A DNA stretch of 64,000 nt from Phascolarctos cinereus (lineage: Eukaryota; Chordata; Mammalia; Diprotodontia; Phascolarctidae), in NCBI RefSeq assembly GCF_002099425.1, contig NW_018343985.1, positions 1,392,001-1,456,000 on the forward strand, written 5' to 3'. Below are positions 10,900 to 21,199 of the stretch, one piece after another (position 1 is the stretch's first letter; every line of letters starts with the position of its first letter). The notes under the pieces were generated by a model. The model did not search any database and was not told the origin of the DNA. It saw only the letters and a program-made list of their open reading frames with translations. The translations under genes and the position numbers were made by a program.

Positions 10900-11075
10900 C
10901 CCACGTGTTTATCATATCATAATGGGAATTAAAGTTACGTGTGGTAGTACTTTTCCCAAACAAGACTGTAAAATCTGTGAGACCAGAAATATGCCTTATC
11001 TAATTTTTTGCTCTTTCCCACAGCCAAGCATAGTGCTTTATGTCCAGTAATTGCTAAGTAAATCTGTGTTGTTTT
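10900..11075 (+). mobile_element. L2 LINE 3' tail
   Basis: Contains 'CAAGACTGTAAAATCTGTGA', 'CCACAGCCAAGCATAGTGCT' and 'AATTGCTAAGTAAATCTG'. This matches the order of the L2 terminal sequence (gactgtaagctcc, cctagcatagtgc, gctcaataaatg). Confidence 0.65.
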
Positions 11076-11084
11076 TAAATATTG

Positions 11085-11320
11085 AGACACAAGTATGGCA
11101 GAATGAATAGAACATAACTTGGAAACACGATATCCTGAGTTGAAAACCTGCCTCTGATGTTTACTAGTTGTGAGATGTTGGGAAAGTCCCTTAATTTCTC
11201 TAACCTTCAGCATCTTCATTTGTAAAATGGAATTACTAATATGCATGATGCCTAATATGAGAGGATTGATGATAAGTTAAAATGAAATAATGTAGGCAAG
11301 AATCATAGAACGATTAGGTT
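11085..11320 (+). mobile_element. MIR-type SINE, diverged
   Basis: The head is around 'TATGGCAGAATGAATAGAAC'. Then come 'CCTCTGATGTTTACTAGTTG', the CORE 'CATCTTCATTTGTAAAATGG', and a tail near 'GAAATAATGTAGGCAAG'. It is old. Confidence 0.75.
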
Positions 11321-11892
11321 TTTTTGTTTGTTGGTATTATAGTAAGCATTAGCCACAGGTAAGCTCGATATTTTCCTATTTCCATTCTCCTTCCATAATC
11401 CATCTCTCTGTTCCTGAGTCTCTCTAAGGACCAAACACATATGAGACATATTTGATAGTATGTGTTTTAATTTGGGGAGACCTTAAGCTAATAAGGAACA
11501 AGTCATGTGATTTCTGGTTTCTACTACAATTACATTTCTGTTAAAAATGGAACCAAATCATATTAATACGCATATAATAATTCCCCCATATTTAAACACT
11601 GAATTAGTTATGGGTTGAAATCTCAAGTGACTGCACAGCAAACCCAGACAGGTGAGGTACCCTGCTATCTTTTCATTTCATATTTATTTGCTACTGAAAC
11701 CAACTCCCAGCATGTTTCTATATCAGCTGTCTGTTTTCTAACCTGACATTTCCCATGTGGTGGGAAAAGAGGGATACCTCGATCAATTATAAATAAAGCA
11801 AAAGGGGTTCCTCTAGTATAACACTTACATCAGAAACAATTATGGTGAAAGGGGGAATTCAAGTTGAAATACATCCTGTTTGACTGCCTGAA
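11321..11892. other. Unassigned sequence
   Basis: No element recognised. A T-rich 'GGTTTTTTTGTTTGTTGG' patch starts it. Confidence 0.5.
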
Positions 11893-12135
11893 AGAAACAA
11901 CTAGGTAGGACAGTGAATAGTGTTGGTAAGGAGTCAGGAGGACCTGAGCACAAATCTGGCGTCTGACACTTAATAGCTGTGTGACCTTGGTCAGATCATT
12001 TAATCTCTTTCTCAGTTTTCTCATCTGTAAAATGGGGGTAATAAGAACATCTATCTCCCAGGGTTGTTGTACAGATGAATGCAAGAAAACCACTGCAATC
12101 CTTAATAGTTCTTTATAACTGTTTGGTGTTATTAA
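11893..12135 (+). mobile_element. CORE/MIR-type SINE, near full length
   Basis: Head 'CAACTAGGTAGGACAGTGAA', 'GGAGTCAGGAGGACCTGAGC', 'TAATAGCTGTGTGACCTTGG', CORE 'TCTCATCTGTAAAATGGGGG', then 'AGGGTTGTTGTACAGATGAA' and a 3' end near 12130. Confidence 0.9.
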
Positions 12136-13154
12136 AAATAGTCAAGATGAGTAATGATAATTTAGTTTTAGGATTTTTGTTTTATAAACAAATTCTTGTC
12201 AACAAAAAAAGTGAGAACTTGCTTCAGGTAAAATAGCTATTTTTTTTTTTAGAAATAAGGCTATAAGATGATAGTAAACTATATCATTTAAGAGTTGGTA
12301 AATAAAAGAGATGTTTTAATCTTTTTTAATTACCACCCTTGGCAGTGTTGAGAAAATGGGTGGTGAAGAGTTTTTTTTTTTCCTAGTCTTTTTCAGACTG
12401 GCCAATAAAAATATGGAATCTTTAGAAAAAAGGCCAAACTCCTATATCCCAGAACTGCAATTTACAAGAAGTAAAAGACATTAAAATTCAGAAGCCTTCT
12501 TTTTTTAGACAAAAGATTTAATGAAAATGGGAAATAAGAAAGTAATCCATTTTCATGATAAACAATATAATCAGGGTATTGTAGTTTTCTTTAAAATCTT
12601 TTCCTTCTAAAGGGAGTACTCTAATGATGTATGCTAGTCAGATCAAAGATTAATTCAATTTATTGTAGGATGTTTTGAATCTCAAGAGACAGATTTATCT
12701 AGTGAGAGTATAGTCAATCAGAAGAGATGGGCCTAAGTCCAAGGACCCTTTGACCATCATAATGGGATCAATCAACCAATTATATTGTAAAAACTAATTT
12801 AGTAGGTAGTATTACAAAGAGGAATTCATTTAGTATTAGTTGGTTATTACACAAGAAACATTCAAAAGAGAATTTTTTTTCAAGTTTCTTGAGATTAGGT
12901 ACACCTAATATTAAAATATTAAAATTTCCTTTGATTTTTCCATCATAATTTAGTCAAGGCAGTTAGCCTCAAGAAACAGTTGAGACATGTGGGAGAAAAG
13001 GATAGGAGCGTACTCCTCTGTTTTTCAGTCTTCTATCAGAAATCTTGTATAGAGATGAAAAGGGGAGAAACATTGAGGAATTCCGGCCCAAGAAATCCTT
13101 TTGAGTACAACCCTGTCATAATAAAATGAGCATTTCTACAAAATTTTCATGCTT
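12136..13154. other. Unassigned sequence
   Basis: A kilobase with no repeat family that I can name. It contains T runs at about 12240-12250 and 12371-12382. No coding signal. Confidence 0.5.
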
Positions 13155-13368
13155 GCAATGTGTTATAATGTGCTATTTCCTTTGATCCTTGAAACAATCG
13201 GGAAGGTAAGTATAATTATTATCCCTGATTTACAGATGAGGGATTATTTTTCAAAAGGTTACATGACTTGCCCAGGGCCACACAGATTTTAAGTAAGGGC
13301 TACAATTCACACTCAGGTTTTCCTGACTCCAAGGCTAGCTCTATCCAATATGCCACCTAATTGACTCT
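13155..13368 (-). mobile_element. CORE/MIR-type SINE (antisense)
   Basis: On the plus strand: 'TATTATCCCTGATTTACAGA', 'TGACTTGCCCAGGGCCACAC', 'CACTCAGGTTTTCCTGACTC', then 'CAATATGCCACCTAATTG'. This is the reverse complement of a full SINE from tail to head. Confidence 0.85.
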
Positions 13369-13574
13369 GTGACTGTCACCTGAGGACTAGTTTCAGAGCC
13401 TCATTACAATTTGGGCTACAATCTTTTTTTTTTAAAAATTTGATGTATTATTTTAGAATCTAAACAAATAGGAGATATATTTGAACAGTGAGAATATTTC
13501 TATTGGGAGATCTTAAGCCAAGGGTGAAAAAAAAATAAGTCTTAATAATTTCTAGTTTCTTATTTCAATAATTT

Positions 13575-13720
13575 TCCAACTTATTGATTCTCAAAAATCA
13601 ATAAGCATTTACTGAGGCCCTACTATGTGCTAGATAGTGGGGACTAAAGATTAAAAATATAATTAATTAGTTAATTAATGAAAACAATCCCTGATCTCAA
13701 GGAGTTTGTATTGTGTTGAC
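13575..13720 (-). mobile_element. L2 LINE 3' tail (antisense)
   Basis: The plus strand reads 'ATAAGCATTTACTGAGGCCC', 'TACTATGTGCTAGATAGTGG' and 'CCCTGATCTCAAGGAGTTTG', the reverse complement of the L2 end. An ATTA-rich insertion interrupts it at about 13655-13680. Confidence 0.85.
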
Positions 13721-13729
13721 CCTGATTTG

Positions 13730-13910
13730 CCATTTCATGCCAGAATAGAGTTCTAGTTAGGTAAAACTCACTTCCTCCAAAGACAGACAATTCCACTTTT
13801 GGAGATGAATAGAAAATTCCCTTCTCCTTCATATATAGCCTACATATGCTGTGTTTTAATTTCCATCCATTATTCCCAGTTCTGCTCTCTGGGACCAATT
13901 AGAGTAATTA
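13730..13910 (+). mobile_element. CR1/L3 LINE, 3' region
   Basis: Matches the CR1/L3 order 'CAATTCCACTTTTGGAGA', 'TTTTAATTTCCATCCATT', 'ATTCCCAGTTCTGCTCTCTG' and 'GGACCAATTAGAGTAA'. It abuts an L2 fragment and a SINE with almost no spacer. Confidence 0.8.
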
Positions 13911-13911
13911 T

Positions 13912-14125
13912 TTAGTGAGATACAGTGGATATAATGCTGGAATTGGAGTTAGGAACACCTGCGTTCAAATTCAGCCTCAGATACTTACTAGCTGTGTGAG
14001 CCTGGAGAAATAATTTAACCTCTCTCAGCCTCAGTTTCCTACTCTGTAAAATGGGGCCTATAATAGCAACCCTATAACAGGATTATTGTAAGGATCAAAT
14101 GAGACAAGCATGCACATTGATTATA
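13912..14125 (+). mobile_element. CORE/MIR-type SINE
   Basis: 'ATACAGTGGATATAATGCTG', 'CTTACTAGCTGTGTGAGCCT', 'CAGTTTCCTACTCTGTAAAA', then 'GGATTATTGTAAGGATCAAA'. Good order; tail around 14120. Confidence 0.9.
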
Positions 14126-14134
14126 TTCCAACAG

Positions 14135-14375
14135 GGGGAAACGGCTTGGAGTAGTAGTGGTGAAAGTGCTGAAGCAAAGCCTGGAAGGCATGGGTTTGAC
14201 TCCTACCATTTAGTCACCTAAACTGTGTGTAAGTTACAATTGCTATGATTATTAGCATCCTCCTTTGTGAGATGGAATTCTGCCTCTAATATACAGCTGT
14301 GGGGAGTCCCACACAAGATAGCTCATGGAAAACTCTTTGAGAACAGTAAAGTACAAAATAAATGCCAGCCTTCTC
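14135..14375 (+). mobile_element. Degraded SINE
   Basis: Weak but ordered matches: 'GGAAGGCATGGGTTTGACTC' in the head region, 'CTCCTTTGTGAGATGGAATT' in the CORE, and 'GTACAAAATAAATGCCAGCC' at the end. It lies in a tandem run of plus-strand SINEs. Confidence 0.55.
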
Positions 14376-14377
14376 CT

Positions 14378-14546
14378 AATTATAGAGCAGCCTCAGGCAC
14401 TGGATAGAAGGTGGGCCTTGGAGAAGGAATACCTTGGTTCAAATTTCATCTTTTAACCATATAGGCTTTGTGACCATTGGTAAATCACTTAACTTCTTAT
14501 TGACCCCGGGAATGCTATAAGATTCTAAGTTACAGCTTCTTGTTTG
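14378..14546 (+). mobile_element. Marsupial MIR-variant SINE, 5' two thirds
   Basis: 'GGCACTGGATAGAAGGTGGG', 'TGGTTCAAATTTCATC', 'CCATTGGTAAATCACTTAAC' and 'CTAAGTTACAGCTTCTTG'. It seems to be cut by the antisense SINE that follows. Confidence 0.7.
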
Positions 14547-14547
14547 G

Positions 14548-14822
14548 TGTTCAGTCATTTCCATCTTGTCTGACTCTTCATGACCCCTTTTGGGTTTTTT
14601 GGCAAAGGTCTGGAGAGGTTTGCCATTTCCTTCTCAAACTCATTTTACAGATAAATGAAGTGAGGCAGAGCACGTGAAGTGACTTGCCCAAGGTCACACA
14701 GCTAGTAAGTGTCTGAGATTGGATTTGAACTCAGGTCTTCATTGGACACGACTGAAATGGATGACAACACAACTTCCTGACTCCAGGCCTGGTGCTTGAT
14801 CCATTGTGCCGCCCAGCTGCCC
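14548..14822 (-). mobile_element. MAR1-type SINE (antisense), with a small insertion
   Basis: The plus strand begins with the reverse complement of the RTE-like tail ('TCTGACTCTTCATGACCCC'). It continues 'GGTTTGCCATTTCCTTCTC', 'TGACTTGCCCAAGGTCACAC' and 'GGATTTGAACTCAGGTCTTC', and ends 'CATTGTGCCGCCCAGCTGCC'. It is interrupted at 14741-14772 by a sense-strand tail fragment. Confidence 0.93.
14741..14772 (+). mobile_element. 32-bp RTE-like SINE-tail fragment inserted in a SINE
   Basis: The segment beginning 'ATTGGACACGACTGAAATGG' is the 3' tail of a MAR1-type SINE in sense orientation, inside an antisense SINE. Removing it restores the continuous consensus 'GGTCTTCCTGACTCC'. 'CTTC' is present on both sides (14737-14740 and 14773-14776), consistent with a very short target-site duplication. 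Confidence 0.75.
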
Positions 14823-14844
14823 TATAAGATACAAAGGTGCTGCT

Positions 14845-14972
14845 CACCATTTAGAATGAAAGCTCCCTGAGAGCAAGAATTGTCATACTCTTCTATTTGT
14901 ACCCTCAGCATTTAGCATTCTGCCTTGTAAATATGAAATAGCAAATAAATGCTTCATCCATTCACCCTCCTT
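14845..14972 (+). mobile_element. L2 LINE 3' tail
   Basis: 'GAATGAAAGCTCCCTGAGAG' and 'CAAGAATTGTCATACTC', then 'CCCTCAGCATTTAGCATTCT' and 'GCAAATAAATGCTTCATCC' follow the L2 3' end. 14973-15127 is A+T-rich and unassigned. Confidence 0.75.
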
Positions 14973-15127
14973 GCTGGAGGGATTAGCTACACTGAGTTTC
15001 CCATAAATGGCAGGTCCATTTAAATGCATGTTAGTATGATATAATATGGTATGACATGATGTGTTATAATATAGCAATATAACATAACAACCTGATATAA
15101 TATAATTCACATATATATATTTCCATG

Positions 15128-15310
15128 TCATTAGAGATTTAGATTTCTAATGGACCTTAGAGGTTACTTAATCCATCTGTCTCAATTTACAGATAAGGAA
15201 ATTGAGGTTAAAAAAATTAATGACCTGATGGTATCATACAGAACTATCAGAAGCAGTATTTGAACCCATGTCTTCTGACTCCAAGAATGGAAGCTATGCC
15301 ACTTCTATGC
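15128..15310 (+). mobile_element. CR1/L3 LINE 3' end
   Basis: 'AATGGACCTTAGAGGTTACT', 'TTTACAGATAAGGAAATTGA', 'TTTGAACCCATGTCTTCTGA' and 'CTATGCCACTTCT' lie in consensus order. A CACACA/CATA-rich patch follows to about 15400. Confidence 0.8.
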
Positions 15311-15419
15311 ATATATAATACAAATTCCCATGCACACACATATGCATATGCATACATACATAGAGCATGTATGAACACACACATGTACACACAGAGTAGG
15401 AAAATTCTCTAGCAAAATT

Positions 15420-16055
15420 GTAAATACAGCTTACTATTGTGGGTAGCAAGAAAACGACAAATCCTCAGTATCACTTCAAATATGTATTTTTTTAATCGCA
15501 TAGTGCTATGGACCTTACATCATTAATATGTTCCTAACGGTTGGAAGTTCAAAAAACAATTGGCAAGGGGAGGAGGATTGTGGCAATTTAAATACATTAA
15601 ACTAATTAAAATTGTTTTTGTATTTGTTTTGTCAGCCTTGTTCTCTTGCCCAAATGATAATGTCTTTGATTCCATTTGAGAAGCAGTCTGTGGGTGGAAA
15701 CAGTGAATGATAGATAGATATAATGAGCCTCTAAATGACTACAAAAGACTTTACATAGCTCTGAATCATCCATTGCTGATGCCACATTATTCAGAAATTA
15801 ATGTGACTCCATAAATGAATAATGATTTAAATGTACTTTTGAAAATTGTTAATGTGCAAGCATTCCCTCCTCCCGCCCTCCACACTACATAAGCAGAAAA
15901 ATTGATGCAAAGATGACTAGACTTTTGTTCTTAAAATAAGCTTTGAAACAGTGAGGCAGAGAGCAGGGAACCCAAGGACTCCAGGAGATAAGGCCTCATG
16001 CAAATTAAGTGGCAGTGGTCAAAGTCTTCAAGTTAAAAATATTTTATAAATCTGC
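15420..16055. other. Repeat-free block, candidate conserved non-coding element
   Basis: No mobile-element sequence is recognisable in about 635 bp, though both flanks are packed with repeats. It has dense homeodomain-like TAAT/ATTA cores. Examples are 'CATTAAACTAATTAAAAT', 'TTAATGTGACTCCATAAATG' and 'GAATAATGATTTAAATG'. A perfect octamer ATGCAAAT lies at 15998-16005. No frame longer than about 60 codons is open. Enhancer function is inference. Confidence 0.45.
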
Positions 16056-16235
16056 TGTAAGGAATCAAGAGGTTATCTGCTCTAGAGTCTGGATTTTACA
16101 GATGAGGAAACAGCTACAGAAAAGTTCAATGACTTATCCAAGGTCATGATAGTGCTGAATAGCAGAACCCTTATTTGAACCCAGGATCTATGACTCCAAA
16201 CTCAGCATTCTTATGCCCACCTCCTTCTGAAGTTA
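16056..16235 (+). mobile_element. CR1/L3 LINE 3' end
   Basis: 'GGATTTTACAGATGAGGAAA', 'ATGACTTATCCAAGGTCATG', 'ATTTGAACCCAGGATCTATG' and 'CTCAGCATTCTTATGCC' keep the CR1/L3 order. Confidence 0.75.
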
Positions 16236-16392
16236 GAGTAAAGAGGGTTTGGTATTTAGAAAAGGGTCAATAGTTTAAGGTTGGGGCAATAGAATCAGTG
16301 TATTGATTGAAAAATGATCAATCCTTTCTAGCCATCAAATTCTGAGAATAGATGACCTGTACCATTAAGAGCGCCCCAAAAGATCAATTTGG

Positions 16393-16512
16393 TACCTTGG
16401 TTTCAAATACATTAAATTTAATTCAACAAACACTCATTAAAGATTTATATGCCAGGGAATAAAAAGAGAAAGGTGAACATATCTTTTCTCTCAATGAACT
16501 AAAATTATACTG
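16393..16512 (-). mobile_element. L2 LINE 3' tail (antisense), diverged
   Basis: The plus strand 'AATTCAACAAACACTCATTA', 'ATATGCCAGGGAATAAAAAG' and 'TCTCTCAATGAACTAAAATT' mirrors the L2 terminal sequence. The stretch after it, to 16740, is unassigned. Confidence 0.6.
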
Positions 16513-16740
16513 ATAAATATTCATTTTATTTTGTCTTGGTTTTTTTTGTGAGACCCCATTTTTAAATGAAAACTTCAGATGTTCCTGTCACTAAAACATA
16601 AGAGTGACAATTTGGTTTATTTATTATTTAGATCCAGGCTTATTGAAGGAACTCCTGGTGTGGAAACCTCATCCGTGGATGCAATTTGGCCACTCCCTTG
16701 TTAATAATAGTTGCATTTGTACATCCTGTTAAGTTTTGCT

Positions 16741-16768
16741 GAGCTCTCTCTCTCTGCTTTATCTCTGC

Positions 16769-16803
<35 letters not shown>

Positions 16804-16807
16804 TGTG
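16741..16807. repeat. CT and TG compound microsatellite
   Basis: CT units, then uninterrupted TG units at about 16772-16801. Confidence 0.95.
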
Positions 16808-16811
16808 TATA

Positions 16812-16980
16812 TAAAATTTACTTGATCCATAACAGTCCTGTGAGGTAGTTCATATTATTATATCATTTTACAGATGAGAAAAAATTAGGTTGAAGCAGTT
16901 TGAGTCACTATCACAGGGTTATAGATCCTGTTAAATGCCAGAGTGAAATCCATGTATTCTGAACTACAAAGCCAGACCTG
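16812..16980 (-). mobile_element. MIR-type SINE (antisense)
   Basis: 'AACAGTCCTGTGAGGTAGTT', 'ATCATTTTACAGATGAGAAA' and 'GAGTCACTATCACAGGGTTA' are the reverse complement of the MIR 3' half. The head is poorly preserved. Confidence 0.75.
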
Positions 16981-17082
16981 TACTTACTGTGATATATGAT
17001 CAGTGACAACAAGGAAAAGATTTCTTGCACATACTAAGATAACTAGACAGTTTTTATTTTGTTCTTTTCTTTTCTTAGAACA

Positions 17083-17310
17083 AGAAAGGCGACATGAGGT
17101 CATAGATGGTGAACTGACCTTGAAGTTATGAAGGCCTCGGTTCAAATTCCCCATCTGATCCAACCTGACTGTGTGACTGCAGGTAGTCATTTAACTTTGG
17201 AGCAGCCCCCAGATAAATGTCTGATTATAAACTGCAGAATACATGTCAATCTATATTGATAGACGGAATTTCTGAAATTGTGTTTTTTATCTCAATAGCT
17301 TCCTAAAACC
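17083..17310 (+). mobile_element. Marsupial MIR-variant SINE
   Basis: 'CATGAGGTCATAGATGGTGA', 'GGCCTCGGTTCAAATTCCCC', 'GACTGTGTGACTGCAGGTAG', then 'GATTATAAACTGCAGAATAC' and 'TTGATAGACGGAATTTCTG'. Same subfamily as 9662-9876. Confidence 0.8.
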
Positions 17311-17461
17311 GACGCAAGACAACAATGACAAAAAAAGAATGGCTTGCATGATTTGTCTCCAGCAATGGAAAATGTTTTTGTTTTAATGGCCTGTTTTTTT
17401 TAAGGATATTTGACTTAGACTCCCTGATGGTTTTTGACTACACACTCCACCAAATTCAAAT

Positions 17462-17645
17462 ATACAATGGTAATTTACATAGCATTTTTATAGTACTTTG
17501 TTTTGCAAAATATTTTACATATGCTATCTCAGTTAATCTTTACAAAAACTCTGGAAAGTAGGTGCTATGAGTATCCCCATTTTCCAGACATGACTGTGAA
17601 AGACGCTAACTTCCTTGCCAAAGGTCATACATCTAGGTTGGAATA
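17462..17645 (-). mobile_element. MIR-type SINE (antisense)
   Basis: 'GTACTTTGTTTTGCAAAATA', 'CTATCTCAGTTAATCTTTAC', 'ATCCCCATTTTCCAGACATG' and 'GCCAAAGGTCATACATCTAG' match the reverse complement of a MIR tail-to-CORE. 17646-17900 is unassigned. Confidence 0.75.
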
Positions 17646-17902
17646 ATATCATCCTAAGAGATAATGCCCATTTCTGTTAAAAGAAAATATTACAAATTCC
17701 TCAGTGACATTTATCATACCCACTGAAGTGCATTGTTAACAGAGTTACTATTACTCAGGCCTCAGAAAAACCAGCGAATATTTTCTAATATGGTTGAATT
17801 TCTTAGTGAAAAAGAATTGACAGAGTTTATTTGAAAGACCGATAAAGAAAGTTATTGGTCCACTTCTCTTAGGATGTATATAAGATTGTAAGAATGACAT
17901 TT

Positions 17903-17914
17903 TATATATATATA

Positions 17915-17981
<67 letters not shown>
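17903..17981. repeat. (TA)n microsatellite
   Basis: Nearly pure TA dinucleotides with one TTA phase break near 17922. Self-complementary, so cruciform-prone and difficult to assemble accurately. Confidence 0.97.
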
Positions 17982-17982
<1 letters not shown>

Positions 17983-18027
17983 TTCTTCCTATTTCACATA
18001 TATATTTCAAGATGTCTTAGGCTCTGT

Positions 18028-18284
18028 CTAGTAGTGAAATATATTCAGTCATTTTTCAGTCATGCCCTACTTTTCATGACCCCATTTGGGATTTCCTTGG
18101 CAAAGATACTGGAAAATATTTTCCTTCTTCAGCTCATTTTTCAAATGAAGAAATGGAGGCAAATAGGGTTAAGTGACTTGCTCAGGATCACAGAACTAGT
18201 AAGTGTCTGAGGCCACATTTGAACTCAAGGAGAGACTCTTCCTGATAGCAGGCCTGTTACTATATCCACTGCAACAAAATGAGA
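18028..18284 (-). mobile_element. MAR1-type SINE (antisense)
   Basis: The plus strand starts with the tail ('TTTTCATGACCCCATTTGGG'). It continues 'TTGGCAAAGATACTGGAAAA', 'AAGTGACTTGCTCAGGATCA', and ends near 'TATCCACTGCAACAAAATG'. Confidence 0.9.
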
Positions 18285-18525
18285 GGCAGTGTGAGGTGGA
18301 AATTTGGGGTGAGGAAGATCAGAAGTCAAGCCCCCTTTAGACTCCTAGTAACTGTGTGGCTAAGCAAATCACTCAATTTTACTGAACTTCTGTTTCCTCA
18401 ACTGTAAAATGAAGATGATAATAGCTCCTGCCTTACAAGGTTGTTTTGGCATTGGACATCGTATACTTTGAGCACTCTGCAAACCTGGAAATGTTATAAG
18501 AACATGAGCTATTATCACAAACAAA
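18285..18525 (+). mobile_element. CORE/MIR-type SINE
   Basis: 'GAGGCAGTGTGAGGTGGAAA', 'CTAGTAACTGTGTGGCTAAG', 'TTTCCTCAACTGTAAAATGA', 'CTTACAAGGTTGTTTTGGCA' and 'GAGCTATTATCAC'. It sits head-to-head with the antisense MAR1 copy just before it. Confidence 0.88.
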
Positions 18526-19524
18526 TATGGAACCTCTTTAGGTAGTGAGTTCCCTACCTTTGCCAGGCTTCAAAAGAAACCAGATGACCACTTATTAGGT
18601 TTGACATGCAACAGTTTAACAGATTGGAATCAATGACCTTCATGGTATCTTCCAAATTTTATCACTTCTGTGTCTAACATGATATGAATTAAATTATATC
18701 CAAAGAGTCTTACTTCAGTTTTGAGCCTTAATAGCTTTAAGAATTAACAGCTTCACTTGCTTTGAAACTTCACTAAGGTGATAAGGTAATATATAAATCA
18801 TGAAAAAAAAACATCATTACTAGATGATCTTTCTGACTTGGAATACAGTTGCCAAATTCTTTGAAAGAGTTTAATGAACAGATTATCATTGAGTTGTTTT
18901 ATTTTCTTGTTTGTTTTGGATTCCAAATCTGTGGTTTCATCCCTGTGGGTAATTCAATATGTTAAATTTCTCTAATGATAAAGATCCCAAATTTTTATTT
19001 TCATTTTTTAATTTTTTTTTTGAGATCCCCAAGTGTTTCATAGTTTACACACTTACAGAGAAGACCACTGAACTGAGGTATGGAATGACTTTGCTGTGGT
19101 CATAGATATGTTGGTTATGTGACTTGAAGCCATCTAGCTACCCACTATACCATTCCTCCTTGATCATTAATGGACCACATATGGAATTTGTACATTTATT
19201 ATATAATTCACATGAAATCAGAAACTGAGAGAGAACAGTCATATTTTGATATTCTTCATGTAAAGGTGAGGAATCTTGTTTTGTATTTGATATCTTTAGT
19301 TGGGCTGGAATGACTAATTATGTCCCTATGCAGGGCAAAAATGGCCTTTTAGTTTTCCCATGAAAATACATGGGTTCAACTTTGAATAATCAAAACCCCC
19401 CAAATATCATTGGCTAATGATTAAAAATTAATTGATTAAATGCTAGGGAACATTTTCTTTTCACAGATATATTATAGTAGATGGCCAATGGCATCCTTTT
19501 TAACTCTGAAATTCTGCAATTCTA
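18526..19524. other. Unassigned sequence
   Basis: No clear element. 19020-19170 has weak antisense SINE-like wording ('CATCTAGCTACCCACTATAC'), too degraded to call. A T run lies at about 19012-19021. Confidence 0.45.
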
Positions 19525-19715
19525 CGATTTGGAGTTGGGGCTTGGGATGAAATCCTTACTCTGCTCCTCATGTAGTTCCTAAAAGTATGTTTAATCTCAT
19601 CTGAGGCTTAATTTCCTTATCTCAAAAAAAAAAAACCCAAACAAAAACAAAAGAAAGATTATACTAAATTATCTCTAAGTCTGCTTCCAACTCTTAAGTA
19701 ATGATCTTATTCTCT
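19525..19715 (+). mobile_element. Ther-type SINE
   Basis: 'TTTGGAGTTGGGGCTTGGGA', 'TGAGGCTTAATTTCCTTATC', an A-rich expansion at about 19623-19655, then 'AATTATCTCTAAGTCTGCTT' and 'CCAACTCTTAAGTAATGATC'. Confidence 0.75.
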
Positions 19716-20905
19716 AATGAACTAAGAGAACATAAAAAGTACAGAGAGTAAATTATCAAGTTTGTTTGACAACCACCACTGTCTGAAACCTCATCAAGTA
19801 CTTAAATTTTAGTGCTTGTGCCTTGCTTAGGAGACAGACTATTCCTTTTCCCCTAACTTCATGTAGATAGCCCAGAAAGGCCAGGTTTTACTGGAATTAC
19901 AAACAAAAATTCTAGATAGTCCAGTAAATCGACTATTTCTCCAGTGCTCAGTTTATAGGCTTAATGGGAACCTGCTTATCATAGTCACCATTCTATGTTC
20001 TCCTAACTCTTCCCAATAATGCAGCCTACACGAATCAGAAAAGCAGAACAAGAGTAGCCAAGGAAGCAATCTGTTCTCTAAAGCATAGTGCATGATGACA
20101 TTAGTGCAGTATTTAAATTGTCTTTGTAAGTGCCATTTCTTTAGAGTATCTAATCTGTAAATTCAAATGCTCAACGCAGCTCGAAACATTTTTATGACTT
20201 TTCCATTTCTCAGGAGTGATTAACATGTTACTTTATCATGATAGACAGAACTTTAGTTAGCCCAGCTAAAAATACTTGGAAGATCTTTAGAAACAGCACA
20301 TTATAGAAAATCAAGAGCACAGGAAAATCCTTCCCTGTAATAAAAGTTGTCTTCCAAACAGAGAGGAATGGAAGATGGAGGCAATTATGGAGACAACAGA
20401 TTTGCTTCATTTTAATGCAAATGCATAGACTGAAACAAATAGCTTTTCTTTTTTTCAGAGGAGTTGATTCATCCCCATTAGCCAAGCATTCTGGTTCTTT
20501 AGGAGATCTGTGATTTCTTTCATTGAGATTGTTTCGACATCAGTGTGAATCAACCTTTCCGTGCCTTAGCTTCTTATACATTGTCTTTCCACAGCAACAA
20601 CAACAACAAAAAACATCTTAACATAGGGTCTATGAATTAAAAACAATAAGAGCAAAAACAATACAAACAACCAGAAAAAAAACCCCAAAACCAGAAATGA
20701 TGGCTGTAATTTCCATTGAATTGCTTTCCTTCACAATGCTATGAATTTTATCTTATGCACTGAAAAACATTCTAATAAGGGCCCCATAGGTTTCAACAAA
20801 CTGATAAAGTAGTCCATGACCAAGTAAATGAATAAATAAATAAATGCTCCTTCTGAAGAATTCCCTTGATGTGCCCTAATGATTCATCAGGTTATTTGAG
20901 TATTT
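19716..20905. other. Unassigned sequence with CAA and AAAT simple patches
   Basis: No recognised mobile element. Short CAA/AAAC-rich patches lie at about 20595-20690, and a short AAAT run at about 20828-20845. No coding signal. Confidence 0.5.
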
Positions 20906-21158
20906 TTTGTCGTTTTTGTTCAGTCATTTAAGCCATGCCCCACTCCTCATCGTCCCATTTAGGGTTTTCTCAGCAAAGATACTGGAATGCTTTGCCGTTT
21001 CCTTCTCCAGCTAATTTTACAGATGAGCAAACTGAGGCAAACTGAGTTTAGTGACTTCCCCAGCATCATACAGTGAGCAAGTGCTGAGACAGAATTTAAA
21101 CTCAGGTTTTCTTGACTCCAGGTTGGATGTTCTACCCACTGTGCCACCTAGCTACCCT
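20906..21158 (-). mobile_element. MAR1-type SINE (antisense), full length
   Basis: Tail 'GTTCAGTCATTTAAGCCATG', 'CAAAGATACTGGAATGCTTT', 'TACAGATGAGCAAACTGAGG', 'CAGGTTTTCTTGACTCCAGG', head 'CACTGTGCCACCTAGCTACC'. Two open frames over it (plus 67 aa, minus 62 aa) are by-products. Confidence 0.93.
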
Positions 21159-21199
21159 AATTTAATAGATCATTGGCGTAATGAGAAGAACAGGACACC

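Noticed and set aside
17903-17981. TATA-box cluster as a promoter
   Set aside because: The TA run is a microsatellite; no initiator, GC-rich region or downstream gene supports a promoter.
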